Assembly (NCBI RefSeq): GCF_009707325.1
Contig: NZ_CP046103.1
Span: 558,001-622,000 of the forward strand
Reading direction: 5' to 3'
Source: Pseudomonas sp. IB20
Lineage (GTDB): Bacteria > Pseudomonadota > Gammaproteobacteria > Pseudomonadales > Pseudomonadaceae
Length of the DNA stretch: 64,000 bases
Below, piece after piece: positions 38,781 to 47,355 of this stretch. Made by a program: the position numbers and the translations under genes. The number at the start of each line of letters is the position of its first letter. The first letter of the stretch is position 1. The notes under the pieces are model-generated. The model was not told the origin of the DNA. It did no database searches and worked only from the letters and a program-made list of their open reading frames with translations.

Positions 38781-38886
38781 CGGCGGGCGGGCTTAGTCGG
38801 CAAGTACAGCGACGCACTCTAGCAAAACCGCTTCGCTGGCGTCGAACTTGGTGGTGTGGGGTGTGACGTAGTTTCTATAAAAAAGC

Positions 38887-38916
38887 AAAAGCCCGATCGG
38901 TCGATCGGGCTTTTTT
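38887..38916. terminator. Bidirectional-looking terminator
   Basis: AAAAGCCCGATC and GATCGGGCTTTT pair across GGTC, flanked by A and T runs. It lies 17 bp past the minus-strand gene at 38933-39304 and can end its transcript. Confidence 0.85.
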
Positions 38917-38932
38917 CTGGGCCACCACGGGC

Positions 38933-39304
38933 TTAGCTCTGAGCTTGATGCAGTTCTTGCAGGCGATCAGCACCACCTTCGGCAATACCTTGGGTGTATG
39001 CGCGGTCGTTGGCTTGTTCAGCGCCGCCTTCTACCAGACCTTTCTGTTCCAGGCGATCACGGCCACCTTCAGCAACGCCTTCGGTGTAGGCACGTTTGTT
39101 GGCGTGTTCCGAACCGTTTTCTGCAACAGCGCCTTTGGCGTAGTCACGGTTTTCATCTTCTTGCGAACCGCTGCGAGCCACGGTTTGGCTGGATTGCACG
39201 GCTTGAGCTTTGTTCTGTGGGGTAGCTTGTTCAGCGGCTGGCAGGGCAAAAGCACTGGAAGCCAGGACAGACAGCAGAACGGTAGCGAGTATTTGGCGTT
39301 TCAT
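38933..39304 (-). CDS. Small secreted repeat protein
   Basis: A 123-aa precursor with a Sec signal peptide (MKRQILATVLLSVLASSAFA). The mature part is hydrophilic and contains four imperfect ~20-residue repeats around EGGxxxANxRAYTEGVAEGGxDRL. AAGGAG lies 8 nt before the ATG at 39304; a longer frame from 39499 has no ribosome-binding site. I recall similar small Pseudomonas proteins annotated as phage infection proteins, but the role is unknown. A terminator follows. Confidence 0.7.
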   Translation of the reverse strand: MKRQILATVLLSVLASSAFALPAAEQATPQNKAQAVQSSQTVARSGSQEDENRDYAKGAVAENGSEHANKRAYTEGVAEGGRDRLEQKGLVEGGAEQANDRAYTQGIAEGGADRLQELHQAQS

Positions 39305-39672
39305 GAGGGTTGCTCCTTGGGAGGGCGATAAAGTGGGTACAGGGCTAATGCTACTCTCGATAAGTCGATATAAAAGTTCATAAACGCAATGGTAATAATC
39401 AACAGAATTGATTGTTCCCTGCGGAGGCTCTAGACCGAGCCTCTCAAGCCCGCGGTTTTGCACCATGGTGGGTATTTTCGACCCGTTCATGGGTAACACT
39501 GGTGCATTGTTGATGGTTTGGTCGACTTGAGCTGTAGGAGAAGTCGCTTTTTTTGCTGGGAATTCGTACTCGGGCTAAACCCCCAGACCATTTGTCAGTC
39601 GTAGCTCTATAAGCTGTAGTCAAAAGGCGCGCGGCAACGCGCGCCCTCAGTCGTAACCAGGAGTCCTGTGCA
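39305..39672. other. Gene-free divergent promoter region
   Basis: No gene seen. The region must hold the promoters of the secreted repeat protein (minus) and asmA (plus). A short perfect stem, GGCGCGC/GCGCGCC, lies near 39628-39647, just upstream of the asmA ribosome-binding site. I could not identify convincing -35/-10 pairs. Confidence 0.5.
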
Positions 39673-41745
39673 ATGACGCGCACTCGTAAAATTGTCGTTT
39701 GGAGCTGCGCCAGCTTCGTTCTGTTAATCGCCGTGGTGGTCTTGGTGCTGGTGTTCTTTGACTGGAACCGCATCAAACCGCCGCTTAATGCCAAGGTCTC
39801 CGAGGAGCTGCATCGCCCCTTTGCCATCAATGGCAACCTGGCGGTGGTGTGGGCGCGTGAGCCGGATGAAGGTGGCTGGCGTGCCTGGGTGCCGTGGCCG
39901 CATGTGATTGCCGAAGACCTGACGCTGGGCAACCCCGACTGGTCGAAAAAGCCGCAAATGGTCACCCTCAAGCGCGTGGAGTTGCGCATCTCGCCCCTGG
40001 CGTTGCTGGTGCAGCGCGTGGTGATTCCGCGTATCGACCTCACCGAACCCAGCGCCGACCTGCAGCGCCTGGCCGACGGCCGCGCCAACTGGACCTTCAA
40101 GTTCGACCCCAAGGACCCCAACGCCGAGCCTTCCAGCTGGGTGGTGGACATCGGCGCCATCGGCTTCGACAAAGGCCACGTGACCCTCGACGACCAGACC
40201 CTCAAGACCCAGCTCGACGTGATCATCGACCCGCTGGGCAAGCCGATTCCCTTCGGCGAAATCGTCGGTGACGCCGATGCCAAAAAGGCCTTGGAAAAAG
40301 GCTCAGCGCCCCAGGACTACGCGTTCGGCCTCAAGGTCAAAGGCCAATACCACGGCCAGAAACTCGACGGCACCGGCAAGATCGGCGGGCTGCTCGCCTT
40401 GCAGGACGCGGCCAAGCCGTTCCCGCTGCAAGCCCAGGTGAAAATCGCTGACACCCGCATCGCGCTGGCCGGCACTCTGACCGACCCGCTGAACCTCGGC
40501 GCCCTGGACCTGCGCTTGAAACTCGCCGGCAGCAGCCTGGGCAACCTGTACCCGCTGACCGGCGTCACCTTGCCGGACTCGCCGGCCTATTCCACTGACG
40601 GCCACCTGATCGCCAAACTGCATGAAGCCAGCGGCGCCTCATTCCGCTACGAGAACTTCAACGGCAAGATCGGCGACAGCGACATCCACGGCAACCTGGC
40701 CTATGTCGCCAGCCAGCCACGGCCCAAACTCAGCGGCGCGCTGGTGTCCAACCAACTGCTGATGACCGACCTGGCACCGTTGATCGGTGCCGATTCCAAC
40801 GCCAAGCAAAAAGCCCGTGGCGGTGAAAGCAAGCAACCAGCGACCAAAGTGCTGCCAGTGGAAGAATTCCGCACCGCGCGCTGGCGCGAGATGGACGCCG
40901 ATGTGGAATTCACCGGCAAACGCATCGTGCACAGTGCCGATCTGCCTTTCACCGACCTCTATACCCACTTGGTGCTCAATGATGGCGAACTGAGCCTGGA
41001 GCCCCTGCGTTTCGGCGTGGCCGGCGGCAAGCTGGATGCGCAAATTCGCCTGAATGGCCGCACTGTACCCATGGAAGGTCGCGCCAAACTCACTGCGCGC
41101 AACTTCAAGCTCAAGCAGCTGTTCCCGACCTTCGAACCGATGAAAACCAGCTTTGGTGAACTCAACGGTGACGCGGATATTTCCGGGCGCGGTAACTCCG
41201 TGGCGGCGCTGCTGGGCAGCTCTAACGGCGATCTGAAGATGCTCATCAACGACGGCGCCATCAGCCGAGGCCTGATGGAAATTGCCGGGCTTAACGTGGG
41301 CAACTACGTAGTAGGCCGCCTGTTCGGCGACAAGGAAGTGAAGATCAACTGCGCGGCGGCGGACTTCGGCATCAAGACTGGCCTTGCGACCACTCGCCTG
41401 TTTGTGTTCGATACCGAGAACGCGATCATCTATATCGATGGCACCGCGAACATGGCGACCGAACAGTTGGACCTCACCATCACGCCGGAGTCGAAGGGCT
41501 TCCGCCTGTTCTCTCTGCGTTCGCCGCTGTACGTGAATGGGCCGTTTATCAAGCCGAATGCGGGTGTGAAGGCGGTGCCGCTGATGCTGCGTGGCGCCGG
41601 GATGGTTGCGCTGGGTGTCATCGCCGGCCCGGCGGCGGGGCTGCTGGCCTTGGTAGCACCTAGCGGTGATGAGCCGAACCAATGTGCACCGTTGCTGCAG
41701 CAGATGAGGGAAGGCAAAGCGCCAAAGACCGTGAAAAGTAACTGA
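39673..41745 (+). CDS. AsmA family protein
   Basis: A 690-aa AsmA-like protein. A single N-terminal membrane helix (about 9-29) is followed by a large periplasmic portion with the AsmA N-terminal pattern (FDWNRIKPPLNAKVSEELHRPF) and the C-terminal AsmA_2-like region (NGRTVPMEGRAKLTARNFKL). A Gly/Ala hydrophobic stretch lies close to the C-terminus. Family members are proposed to support lipid transport or outer-membrane assembly. AGGAG lies 8 nt before the ATG. Confidence 0.88.
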   Translation: MTRTRKIVVWSCASFVLLIAVVVLVLVFFDWNRIKPPLNAKVSEELHRPFAINGNLAVVWAREPDEGGWRAWVPWPHVIAEDLTLGNPDWSKKPQMVTLKRVELRISPLALLVQRVVIPRIDLTEPSADLQRLADGRANWTFKFDPKDPNAEPSSWVVDIGAIGFDKGHVTLDDQTLKTQLDVIIDPLGKPIPFGEIVGDADAKKALEKGSAPQDYAFGLKVKGQYHGQKLDGTGKIGGLLALQDAAKPFPLQAQVKIADTRIALAGTLTDPLNLGALDLRLKLAGSSLGNLYPLTGVTLPDSPAYSTDGHLIAKLHEASGASFRYENFNGKIGDSDIHGNLAYVASQPRPKLSGALVSNQLLMTDLAPLIGADSNAKQKARGGESKQPATKVLPVEEFRTARWREMDADVEFTGKRIVHSADLPFTDLYTHLVLNDGELSLEPLRFGVAGGKLDAQIRLNGRTVPMEGRAKLTARNFKLKQLFPTFEPMKTSFGELNGDADISGRGNSVAALLGSSNGDLKMLINDGAISRGLMEIAGLNVGNYVVGRLFGDKEVKINCAAADFGIKTGLATTRLFVFDTENAIIYIDGTANMATEQLDLTITPESKGFRLFSLRSPLYVNGPFIKPNAGVKAVPLMLRGAGMVALGVIAGPAAGLLALVAPSGDEPNQCAPLLQQMREGKAPKTVKSN

Positions 41746-41760
41746 CGAAACCGCAAACCA

Positions 41761-41854
41761 AATGTGGGAGCTGGCTTGCCTGCGATAGCGGTGTAACAGT
41801 CGACAGATGCACTGACTGTTCGATAGCTATCGCGGGCAAGCCCGCTCCCACAGG
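41761..41854. repeat. REPIN (inverted REP pair)
   Basis: AATGTGGGAGCTGGCTTGCC at the left and TATCGCGGGCAAGCCCGCTC at the right, in the convergent gap between asmA and the bacterioferritin-like gene. The two arms belong to different core subtypes. Confidence 0.8.
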
Positions 41855-41873
41855 GGTTCAGCGGTGTGGCGGG

Positions 41874-42404
41874 TTATAGGTCCTGCAGAATATCCGCCAT
41901 GTCATCGGCGTGTTCTTCTTCCTGGGCCAGGATGTCTTCGAAGATGCGACGGGTGGTCGGGTCTTTGTCGCCGATGTACTGGATGATCTCGCGGTAGCTG
42001 TCCACCGCAATCCGTTCGGCCACCAGGTCTTCGTAGACCATTTCCTTCAGCGAGTTGCCGGCCACGTATTGGGCGTGGGAGTTCTTCGACAGCAGGTCAG
42101 GGTTGAACTCCGGCTCGCCGCCCAGTTGCACGATGCGCTCGGCCAGTTTGTCGGCGTGCTCAGCTTCCTGGGTCGCGTGCTCGAGGAATTCATCGGCGGC
42201 GACGCTGGCTTTCAGGCCGGTGGCCATGAAGTAGTGACGTTTGTAGCGCAACACGCAGACCAACTCAGTGGCCAGGGACGCGTTGAGCAGTCGGATGATT
42301 TCTTCGCGGTCGGCGTTGTAGCCTTCGGTTACGGCGCCGTTTTCGACGTTCTGGCGGGCGCGGCTGCGTAAGGTCGCAACGTCAGTCAAATGTGCTTCAG
42401 TCAT
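41874..42404 (-). CDS. Bacterioferritin-like ferritin-fold protein
   Basis: A 176-aa four-helix ferritin-like protein. Di-iron ligands can be read in the usual spacing: Glu in LATELVCVLRYKRH, ExxH in QEAEHADKLAERI, Glu in VAERIAVDSYREI and ExxH in QEEEHADDMADIL. It resembles the extra bacterioferritin of P. aeruginosa (PA4880-like). It probably stores or detoxifies iron. Monocistronic. Confidence 0.85.
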   Translation of the reverse strand: MTEAHLTDVATLRSRARQNVENGAVTEGYNADREEIIRLLNASLATELVCVLRYKRHYFMATGLKASVAADEFLEHATQEAEHADKLAERIVQLGGEPEFNPDLLSKNSHAQYVAGNSLKEMVYEDLVAERIAVDSYREIIQYIGDKDPTTRRIFEDILAQEEEHADDMADILQDL

Positions 42405-42570
42405 CTCAATCTCCTGGTGCTAATCCGGTTTTACGCCACGCTCTGCCGGCGTGATCGCTATAAGTTGTGAGTCCCGCGCGACGCAAAAAGTTTTATCGGA
42501 TTTCACAACGCATGGCCGGACAGCCCGCTTAGGATGGCGTTATCGCTTGCCTGATCAGGATGCCCGCTGC

Positions 42571-43461
42571 ATGCCCGAGTCTCTCGCCACGCGTTATCCC
42601 CTGGTGCTGGTGCCCGGCATGCTCGGCTTCGTGCGTCTGGGGTTGTTTCCCTACTGGTACGGCATCGTCCCGGCGCTGCGCAAGGGTGGGGCGCAGGTGT
42701 TTCCCGTGCAAGTGGCGCCGCTGGATTCCAGTGAGGTGCGCGGTGAGCAGTTGTTGGTGCAGATCGAGCGGATTCGCCGCGAGACCGGCGCCGACAAGGT
42801 CAACCTGATCGGCCATAGCCAGGGCTCGCTGACGGCGCGGTATGCCGCGGCCAAGCGCCCGGAATGGGTGGCATCGGTAACGTCGGTGGCCGGGCCTAAT
42901 CACGGTTCGGAATTGGCGGATTATTTCCATGCCCATTACCCCCCGGACAGTTGGAAAGGCCGGCTCGTGAGCACGCTGTTTCATCTGGTCGCCTGGGTGA
43001 TGGGCCTGCTGGAAACCGGCTATCGCGGGCCGCGCTTCAAGACCGATTTGCACGCCTCGCATCAGTCCTTGACCACTGCAGGCGTGGCCCTGTTCAACCG
43101 CCAGTATCCGCAGGGTTTGCCGCAAACCTGGGGCGGGCAGGGTGCTGAGGTCGTCAACGGCGTGCGTTATTACTCGTGGTCCGGCACCTTGCAGCCGGGC
43201 AAGACTGATCGTGGGCGCAACCTGCTGGACGGCACGAACCGCAGCTGCCGGTTGTTCGCGCGCAGTTTTGTGCGGGAGAAGGGCCAGTGTGACGGCATGG
43301 TCGGGCGCTATAGCTCACACCTGGGGTTGGTGATTGGCGATGACTACGCTTTGGATCACTTCGATATCGTCAACCAATCCTTCGGGCTGGTGGGCAAGGG
43401 CGCGGAGCCGATTCGGTTGTTTGTTGAGCATGCGCAAAGGCTGAAGGTTGCGGGGGTTTAG
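42571..43461 (+). CDS. Family I lipase without signal peptide
   Basis: A 296-aa alpha/beta hydrolase with all true-lipase landmarks: oxyanion segment PGMLGF near 14-19, nucleophile Ser83 in GHSQGS, catalytic Asp241 (CDGMVG) and His263 (LDHFDIVNQ) beside the calcium-site pattern. Classical Pseudomonas LipA/LipC carry a signal and a nearby foldase gene; here neither is visible, so the enzyme may be intracellular, like the PA-type thermoalkaline lipases. The ATG at 42571 begins MPESLATRYPLVLVPG; the ribosome-binding site is weak, so the start is not certain. Confidence 0.85.
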   Translation: MPESLATRYPLVLVPGMLGFVRLGLFPYWYGIVPALRKGGAQVFPVQVAPLDSSEVRGEQLLVQIERIRRETGADKVNLIGHSQGSLTARYAAAKRPEWVASVTSVAGPNHGSELADYFHAHYPPDSWKGRLVSTLFHLVAWVMGLLETGYRGPRFKTDLHASHQSLTTAGVALFNRQYPQGLPQTWGGQGAEVVNGVRYYSWSGTLQPGKTDRGRNLLDGTNRSCRLFARSFVREKGQCDGMVGRYSSHLGLVIGDDYALDHFDIVNQSFGLVGKGAEPIRLFVEHAQRLKVAGV

Positions 43462-43479
43462 CAGGTTCACCGCGTTATC

Positions 43480-43569
43480 GTTCTTCGCGAGCAAGCCCGC
43501 TCCCACATTCGACCGAGTTTCACATTTGGAATGTGATCGAATGTGGGAGCGGGCTTGCTCGCGAAGGCT
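43480..43569. repeat. REPIN (inverted REP pair, GAGCGGGCTTGCTCGCGAA subtype)
   Basis: TTCGCGAGCAAGCCCGCTCC and its inverse are near-perfect partners around a ~40-bp loop that itself contains a CACATTTGGAATGTG stem. Convergent gap between the lipase and EamA genes. Confidence 0.85.
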
Positions 43570-43574
43570 ATTTA

Positions 43575-44462
43575 TCAGGCAACACTGACCTGACGACGAA
43601 CCGGCGTCGTCCAACGCTCCGACAAAATCACCCCGCCCAACGTCAGCAAACCACCCACCAAGTGGTACATCGCCAACTCCTCCTTCAACACCACCGCCGC
43701 AATCAACGCGGTAATCAACGGCAGCAGGTTGAAAAACAGCGTGGTTCGGCTTGGCCCCAGGGTTTTCACCGAGTGCATCCACGCCAGTGGCGCGACCATC
43801 GACGCCAGCAAGCACGCGTACAACACCAGCGGAATGTTCGCCCAGCCCAGGCCCGCCTTGGTCGAGAACAGGAACAGCGGAAACAGCACCACCACCGCCA
43901 CCAGCACTTGCAGGTACAGCAGCACCAACGGCGGCAGGCGCAGCTGCCATTTTTTCAGCAAGGTGCTGTAGACCGCGTAGGCCAGGGTGGCAATCAGCAT
44001 CATGGCGTCGCCCAGGTTGAGCCCGTGTTGCAGCAACGCGCCCAGGCTGCCGGCCGAGACCACCACCACCACGCCTGCGAACGACAGCACCGCGCCGGTC
44101 AGTGCGCCAAAGGTCAGGCGTTGGCCGAGGCTGATGATGGCGGCGGTCAATGACATCAACGGCATCAGCGAGAGGATGATGCCCATATTGGTGGCGCTGG
44201 TCAGGGTCGCGGCGTAGTAGGCCAGGCTCTGATACACCGCCATGCCGAGCACGCCGAGGATGAAGATCTTGCCCAGGTTCGGGCGGATCAGCGCCCAGTT
44301 GGCGATCACCGGCTTGAGCATGAACGGAGTGAACAGCAGCGCCGCCAGCAACCAGCGGTAAAAGCCGATTTCTGCGGGGAAGATAGTGCCCACGGCCAGT
44401 TTGTTGACCACGGTGTTACCGGCCCAGATAAAGATAGCCAGCAGGGGGTACGCGTATTGCAT
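43575..44462 (-). CDS. EamA/DMT-superfamily transporter
   Basis: A 295-aa drug/metabolite transporter with ten predicted helices in two EamA halves (about 5-135 and 145-285). The start MQYAYPLLAIFIWAGNTVVNKLA is typical of the family; the ATG at 44462 is chosen because upstream sequence is hydrophilic. It is divergent from an AraC regulator across 97 bp with repeated ATCCAGACA sites, so it is probably that regulator's target. The transported compound is unknown. Confidence 0.88.
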   Translation of the reverse strand: MQYAYPLLAIFIWAGNTVVNKLAVGTIFPAEIGFYRWLLAALLFTPFMLKPVIANWALIRPNLGKIFILGVLGMAVYQSLAYYAATLTSATNMGIILSLMPLMSLTAAIISLGQRLTFGALTGAVLSFAGVVVVVSAGSLGALLQHGLNLGDAMMLIATLAYAVYSTLLKKWQLRLPPLVLLYLQVLVAVVVLFPLFLFSTKAGLGWANIPLVLYACLLASMVAPLAWMHSVKTLGPSRTTLFFNLLPLITALIAAVVLKEELAMYHLVGGLLTLGGVILSERWTTPVRRQVSVA

Positions 44463-44502
44463 CGAAAGAAACCAGGTGTGTTGATGAGGCAGGATTATCC
44501 CC

Positions 44503-44557
44503 TGTCTGGATCGAAGCCTATACTGCGATCCAGACAAATGACCTTTGTATCCAGACA
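44503..44557. promoter_or_regulatory. Operator cluster with three ATCCAGACA half-sites
   Basis: TGTCTGGAT at 44503-44511 faces ATCCAGACA at 44528-44536, and a third ATCCAGACA lies at 44549-44557, 21 bp further. The last ends 2 bp before the AraC-family start codon. Repeated half-sites between divergent genes suit AraC-family binding. A TATACT at 44519-44524 may be the -10 of the regulator. Confidence 0.65.
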
Positions 44558-44559
44558 AT

Positions 44560-45348
44560 ATGGCCAGACATACCGTACGCCTCGCGGATTTCCACAGCCT
44601 GCCGAGCCCGGTCTACTTCCGTTACTCCGAATTTGCCCCGGACACCGAGTGCACACCGCACCGGCATTTGTGGGGTTCGCTGGACTACTCAGCCAACGGC
44701 GTGATGCGCATGGAAGTGGCCGGCAGCCGCTTTATGTCGCCGCCGCAGTATGCGGTATGGATCCCGCCCAATACCGAACACAGCTCCTACAATGCCCAGG
44801 CGATTGTCTACCGCTCGGTGGGCCTGGCCCCGGCACTCTGCGAGCAATTGCCCAAGGCGCCCTGCACCTTGGCGATCAGTGAAATCCTCAAGGCCATTCT
44901 CAGTGATTTTGCCCAGCGTGACGTCAACATCCCGCAGACCGAGGCCGACATCCGCCTGGCTCAAGTGTTGGTGGATCAACTCAAGCAAGCGCCGATTCAC
45001 GATTGCTTCCTGCCTTACGCGCGCCACCCCGGCTTGCTGGGTGTGCTCGAAGGCATGCAGGCCGAGCCCGGCGACAACCGCCCGCTGGCGCAATGGGCGC
45101 AGCAGGTGCATGTGAGTGAACGGACATTGGCGCGCCAGTTTGTGCGAGAGCTGGGCATGAGCTTCGGCGAATGGCGCCAGCGTCTGCGTTACCTGGCGGC
45201 CATCGAAGCCCTCGACAGCGACCACAGCGTGCAACACGTGGCGTTTGACCTGGGCTACAGCACCGCCTCGGCCTTCATCGCCATGTTCCAGCGCCACGCC
45301 GGCTGCACCCCGGAGCAGTATCGTCGAACAAATATACGTAGCCGGTGA
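44560..45348 (+). CDS. AraC-family transcriptional regulator
   Basis: A 262-aa regulator: an N-terminal cupin-like sensor domain (about 1-140, with HRHLWGSLDY) and a C-terminal pair of helix-turn-helix motifs (about 160-258: LAQWAQQVHVSERTLARQF and VQHVAFDLGYSTASAFIAMFQRH). The ATG at 44560 lacks a visible ribosome-binding site and directly follows a half-site, so translation may be weak or blocked by bound regulator. Confidence 0.9.
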   Translation: MARHTVRLADFHSLPSPVYFRYSEFAPDTECTPHRHLWGSLDYSANGVMRMEVAGSRFMSPPQYAVWIPPNTEHSSYNAQAIVYRSVGLAPALCEQLPKAPCTLAISEILKAILSDFAQRDVNIPQTEADIRLAQVLVDQLKQAPIHDCFLPYARHPGLLGVLEGMQAEPGDNRPLAQWAQQVHVSERTLARQFVRELGMSFGEWRQRLRYLAAIEALDSDHSVQHVAFDLGYSTASAFIAMFQRHAGCTPEQYRRTNIRSR

Positions 45349-45419
45349 AGATGTAACAGGCTTTGACTACACTGCTGCGTAGGCCGTGCCCCCCGGCACG
45401 GTAACAGGGAGAAAACTCC

Positions 45420-45719
45420 ATGAAGATGCTGCGTATTCCGTTGTTGATGATGGGCCTGCTGCTGTGTTCCCAAGGCTTTGCCGCTACCGCCCAGCAAAAT
45501 AAAATGACCACCTGCAATGCTGACGCCACCACCAAGACGCTTAAAGGCGATGATCGCAAGGCCTTTATGAAGACCTGTTTGTCGGCGCCAGCCGCCAACG
45601 ACGCCAAGACCCTGACCCCACAGCAGCAGAAGATGAAAGACTGCAACGCCACAGCGAAAACCAAGGCGTTGACCGGCGATGCGCGTAAGACCTTTATGAG
45701 CACTTGCCTCAAAGGCTGA
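45420..45719 (+). CDS. psiF: PsiF repeat protein
   Basis: A 99-aa periplasmic protein with a signal peptide (MKMLRIPLLMMGLLLCSQGF) and two PsiF repeats, KMTTCNADATTKTLKGDDRKAF and the KMKDCNATAKTKALTGDARKTF copy, each followed by a conserved Cys. In E. coli psiF is phosphate-starvation inducible; the biochemical role is unknown. GGGAG lies upstream of the ATG. Confidence 0.88.
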   Translation: MKMLRIPLLMMGLLLCSQGFAATAQQNKMTTCNADATTKTLKGDDRKAFMKTCLSAPAANDAKTLTPQQQKMKDCNATAKTKALTGDARKTFMSTCLKG

Positions 45720-45746
45720 TCACGATTTCGCCAACGCTGGAGCTCA

Positions 45747-45838
45747 ATGTGGGAGCTGGCTTGCCTGCGATAGCATCACCTCAGTAGGCCTGATAGACCG
45801 AGGCGCCTGCATCGCGGGCAAGCCCGGCTACCACACTT
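45747..45838. repeat. REPIN (inverted REP pair)
   Basis: ATGTGGGAGCTGGCTTGCCT and CATCGCGGGCAAGCCCGGCT flank a loop with a second inverted pair, as at 24356-24444. It lies between psiF and the AI-2E family gene. Confidence 0.8.
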
Positions 45839-45924
45839 GATCGCATTCACACCCTGGCCTCTCGCTTGATTCCCTCAAGGCTGGCAGACTGCCCATCCTT
45901 TAACGCCGTTTGTTTTGAGGCTGT

Positions 45925-46938
45925 ATGCCAACGTTTTCTCAGCGTCACGTGTTGTTGTTGGTCAGTTGCATCATCATTTTCGGTGGATTACTGCTGGTCC
46001 TGCCGCTCAAGCTGCTGCCCAGCCTGTTGGCCGGCCTGCTGGTCTATGAGCTGGTCAACATGCTCACCCCGCAGTTGCAGCGGCTGATCGAAGGCCGCCG
46101 TGCTCGCTGGCTCGCCGTGGCCTTGCTCGGCACATTGATCGTCAGCGTGCTGACGTTGATCTTCGCCGGCGCCATCAGCTTCCTGCTCCACGAAGCGGAA
46201 AACCCCGGGGCTTCCCTCGACAAATTCATGGGCGTGGTCGACCGCGCGCGCGGCCAATTACCGCCGTTTCTCGACGCCTACCTGCCCGCCAGCGCCGCAG
46301 AATTTCGCGTGGCCATCGGCGATTGGCTGAGCAAACACCTAAGCGAGTTGCAACTGGTCGGCAAAGACGCCGCCCACATGTTCGTCACCTTGCTGATCGG
46401 CATGGTCCTCGGTGCGATCATCGCGCTGCAACGCGTGCCCGACGTGACCAAGCGCAAACCCCTGGCTGCCGCGCTGTTCGACCGCCTGCACCTGCTGGTC
46501 CAGGCGTTTCGCAACATCGTCTTCGCCCAGATCAAGATTGCCGCGCTCAACACTATGTTCACCGCGATCTTCCTCGCGGTGGTGCTGCCGCTGTGCGGGA
46601 TCCACCTGCCGCTGACCAAAACCCTGATCGTGCTGACCTTCTTGCTTGGCCTGCTGCCGGTCATCGGCAACCTGATGTCCAACACCCTGATCACCATCGT
46701 CGCGCTGTCGATTTCAATCTGGGTGGCGGTGGCGGCGCTGGGGTATTTGATCGTGATCCACAAGGTCGAATACTTTCTCAACGCGCGCATCGTCGGCGGG
46801 CAGATCAGTGCCAAGTCGTGGGAATTGCTGCTGGCGATGCTGGTGTTTGAAGCCGCATTCGGCTTGCCGGGCGTGGTGGCGGGGCCGATTTATTATGCGT
46901 ATTTGAAGAGTGAACTGAAACTCGCCGGCATGGTTTGA
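45925..46938 (+). CDS. AI-2E/PerM family transporter
   Basis: A 337-aa membrane protein of the AI-2E transporter (UPF0118/PerM) family. It has about seven hydrophobic segments, starting LLLVSCIIIFGGLLLVLPLK, and the conserved late segment ELLLAMLVFEAAFGLPGVVAGP. Family members export autoinducer-2 or act as sodium/proton antiporters; which applies here cannot be read. GAGG precedes the ATG. Confidence 0.85.
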   Translation: MPTFSQRHVLLLVSCIIIFGGLLLVLPLKLLPSLLAGLLVYELVNMLTPQLQRLIEGRRARWLAVALLGTLIVSVLTLIFAGAISFLLHEAENPGASLDKFMGVVDRARGQLPPFLDAYLPASAAEFRVAIGDWLSKHLSELQLVGKDAAHMFVTLLIGMVLGAIIALQRVPDVTKRKPLAAALFDRLHLLVQAFRNIVFAQIKIAALNTMFTAIFLAVVLPLCGIHLPLTKTLIVLTFLLGLLPVIGNLMSNTLITIVALSISIWVAVAALGYLIVIHKVEYFLNARIVGGQISAKSWELLLAMLVFEAAFGLPGVVAGPIYYAYLKSELKLAGMV

Positions 46939-46951
46939 CTGACATCGGCGA

Positions 46952-47245
46952 CGTTGGGCTGCGAAGCGGCTCCAGTTTCAGGTACTCCCGAGTGGCTGGT
47001 TTTGGGGCTGCTGCGCAGCCCAGCGCGGGGCAAGCCCGCTCGCCACAGAGGGGGGCTGTGGCAACTGGGGTTTCAGGTGTGCACAGGTCAAAATGTGGCG
47101 TTGGGCTGCGAAGCGGCTCCAGTTTCAGGTACTCCCGAGTGGCTGGTTTTGGGGCTGCTGCGCAGCCCAGCGCGGGGCAAGCCCGCTCGCCACAGAGGGG
47201 GGCTGTGGCAACTGGGGTTTCAGGTGTGCACAGGTCAAAATGTGG
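46952..47245. repeat. Perfect 147-bp tandem duplication, non-coding
   Basis: 46952-47098 and 47099-47245 are identical. Each copy has a CTGCGAAGCGGCTCCAG segment, the stem GGCTGCTGCGCAGCC and a REP-like CAGCGCGGGGCAAGCCCGC. It fills most of the 417-bp gap between the AI-2E family gene and the Hsp70 gene, which contains no gene. Confidence 0.9.
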
Positions 47246-47330
47246 GAGCGGGCTTGCCCGCGATGGCGTCGGGTCAGTTGATAAATACATCGACTGACAC
47301 TTTACTATCGAGGGCAATCCCGCTCCCACC
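47240..47330. repeat. REPIN adjoining the 147-bp duplication
   Basis: ATGTGGGAGCGGGCTTGCCC and TATCGAGGGCAATCCCGCTC face each other. The left arm starts at the last base pairs of the duplicated block. Confidence 0.75.
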
Positions 47331-47355
47331 TATGGATTTGCTGTGTTAGTGAAGG

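Noticed and set aside
42451..42570. N-terminal extension of the lipase
   Set aside because: The extra 40 residues are basic and not signal-like, and family similarity starts at MPESLATRYPLVLVPG.
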